This document shows positions 22,187 through 22,364 of a stretch of 22,364 bases of DNA, one piece after another. Below the pieces are notes generated by a model. It did not search any database and had not been told where the DNA came from. It saw only the letters and a program-made list of their open reading frames with translations. The stretch's first letter is position 1; the number at the start of each line of letters is the position of its first letter. A program made the position numbers and the translations under genes. This stretch comes from Bradyrhizobium sp. (GTDB lineage: Bacteria; Pseudomonadota; Alphaproteobacteria; Rhizobiales; Xanthobacteraceae). The stretch is taken from NCBI GenBank assembly GCA_028290305.1, contig JAQGKC010000360.1, positions 1 through 22,364 on the forward strand. Reading direction: 5' to 3'.

Positions 22187-22364
22187 ATGACGACACCCCC
22201 ACCGGTACGTCGGTCGGATTTCCGGCATGCCGAACTTAACGAAGTCGTGCTGAAAGAACGGCCGGAAGACCCAGAACGTTTGTCAGGCCAGCAACAGGTG
22301 TCGGACTCAATTGTGCAGAACAAGGATGATCGCGCAATGTTCGATGAAGTCTTTCTGCCGCATA
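22187..22364 (+). CDS. N-terminus of an ECF-type RNA polymerase sigma factor (cut by window end)
   Basis: The frame opens at ATG 22187, 30 bases after the cupredoxin stop, and stays open for 59 codons to the window edge. The last visible residues, DRAMFDEVFLPH, match the usual start of the sigma-2 region in ECF sigma factors (F-D-E-V-x-L-P-H then A-Y-N/R-L-A). The preceding 45 residues are charged and of low conservation, as in many alphaproteobacterial members. Tight linkage suggests co-transcription with the metallophosphoesterase and cupredoxin. An anti-sigma gene would be expected next but is outside the window. Only the first of the domains is visible, so the call rests on a short motif and on context. 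Confidence 0.65.
   Translation, partial: MTTPPPVRRSDFRHAELNEVVLKERPEDPERLSGQQQVSDSIVQNKDDRAMFDEVFLPH

Overview
The window looks like the chromosome of an alphaproteobacterium of the Bradyrhizobium/Rhodopseudomonas type. The base composition is high in G+C with long spurious antisense reading frames, signal peptides are both Sec and Tat type, and the gene families (XoxJ-like protein, PQQ-associated CXXCW protein, NMT1/THI5-like ABC importers, metallophosphoesterase-cupredoxin-ECF sigma set) are typical of Hyphomicrobiales. The genus is an inference from overall character, not from a marker gene.

Region 1 (1-5320) is the tail of a methanol/PQQ-oxidation locus on the plus strand: the end of a methanol-metabolism type c cytochrome, a XoxJ/MoxJ-like periplasmic binding protein and a rhodanese-like CXXCW protein. 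These are followed by a secreted coiled-coil protein of unknown function on the minus strand, a secreted GH79-like glycoside hydrolase and a secreted ankyrin-repeat protein on the plus strand.

Region 2 (5320-8345) is a compact second quinoprotein module. A PQQ-dependent alcohol dehydrogenase carries the Asp-x-Asp signature of lanthanide-dependent enzymes. It is followed by a diheme c cytochrome on the same strand, with a small Rieske ferredoxin on the opposite strand. The shared control region holds a sigma70-like promoter, an inverted repeat around its -10 box, and three 16-base direct repeats spaced exactly 23 bp apart.

Region 3 (8400-18865) holds two complete ABC importers of the NMT1/SsuA/TauA type in divergent operons. 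The minus-strand operon encodes binding protein, ATPase, permease and an amidohydrolase. The plus-strand operon encodes a Tat-exported binding protein, ATPase, two permeases, a MarR regulator and a leaderless PhnD-like binding protein. A paralogous MarR gene lies between the operons. Four copies of the dyad TCAG-N4-CTGA lie in the intergenic DNA here, two of them in 23-bp tandem just before the plus operon and one before the minus operon. I read this as one co-regulated uptake and hydrolysis system for an unidentified small, probably nitrogenous, compound.

Region 4 (18970-22364) contains a large His-rich TPR protein with an odd Cys-rich tail, then a Tat-exported metallophosphoesterase, an exported type-1 copper cupredoxin, and the start of an ECF sigma factor cut off by the window end. 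No tRNA, rRNA, CRISPR array, transposase or phage gene was seen.
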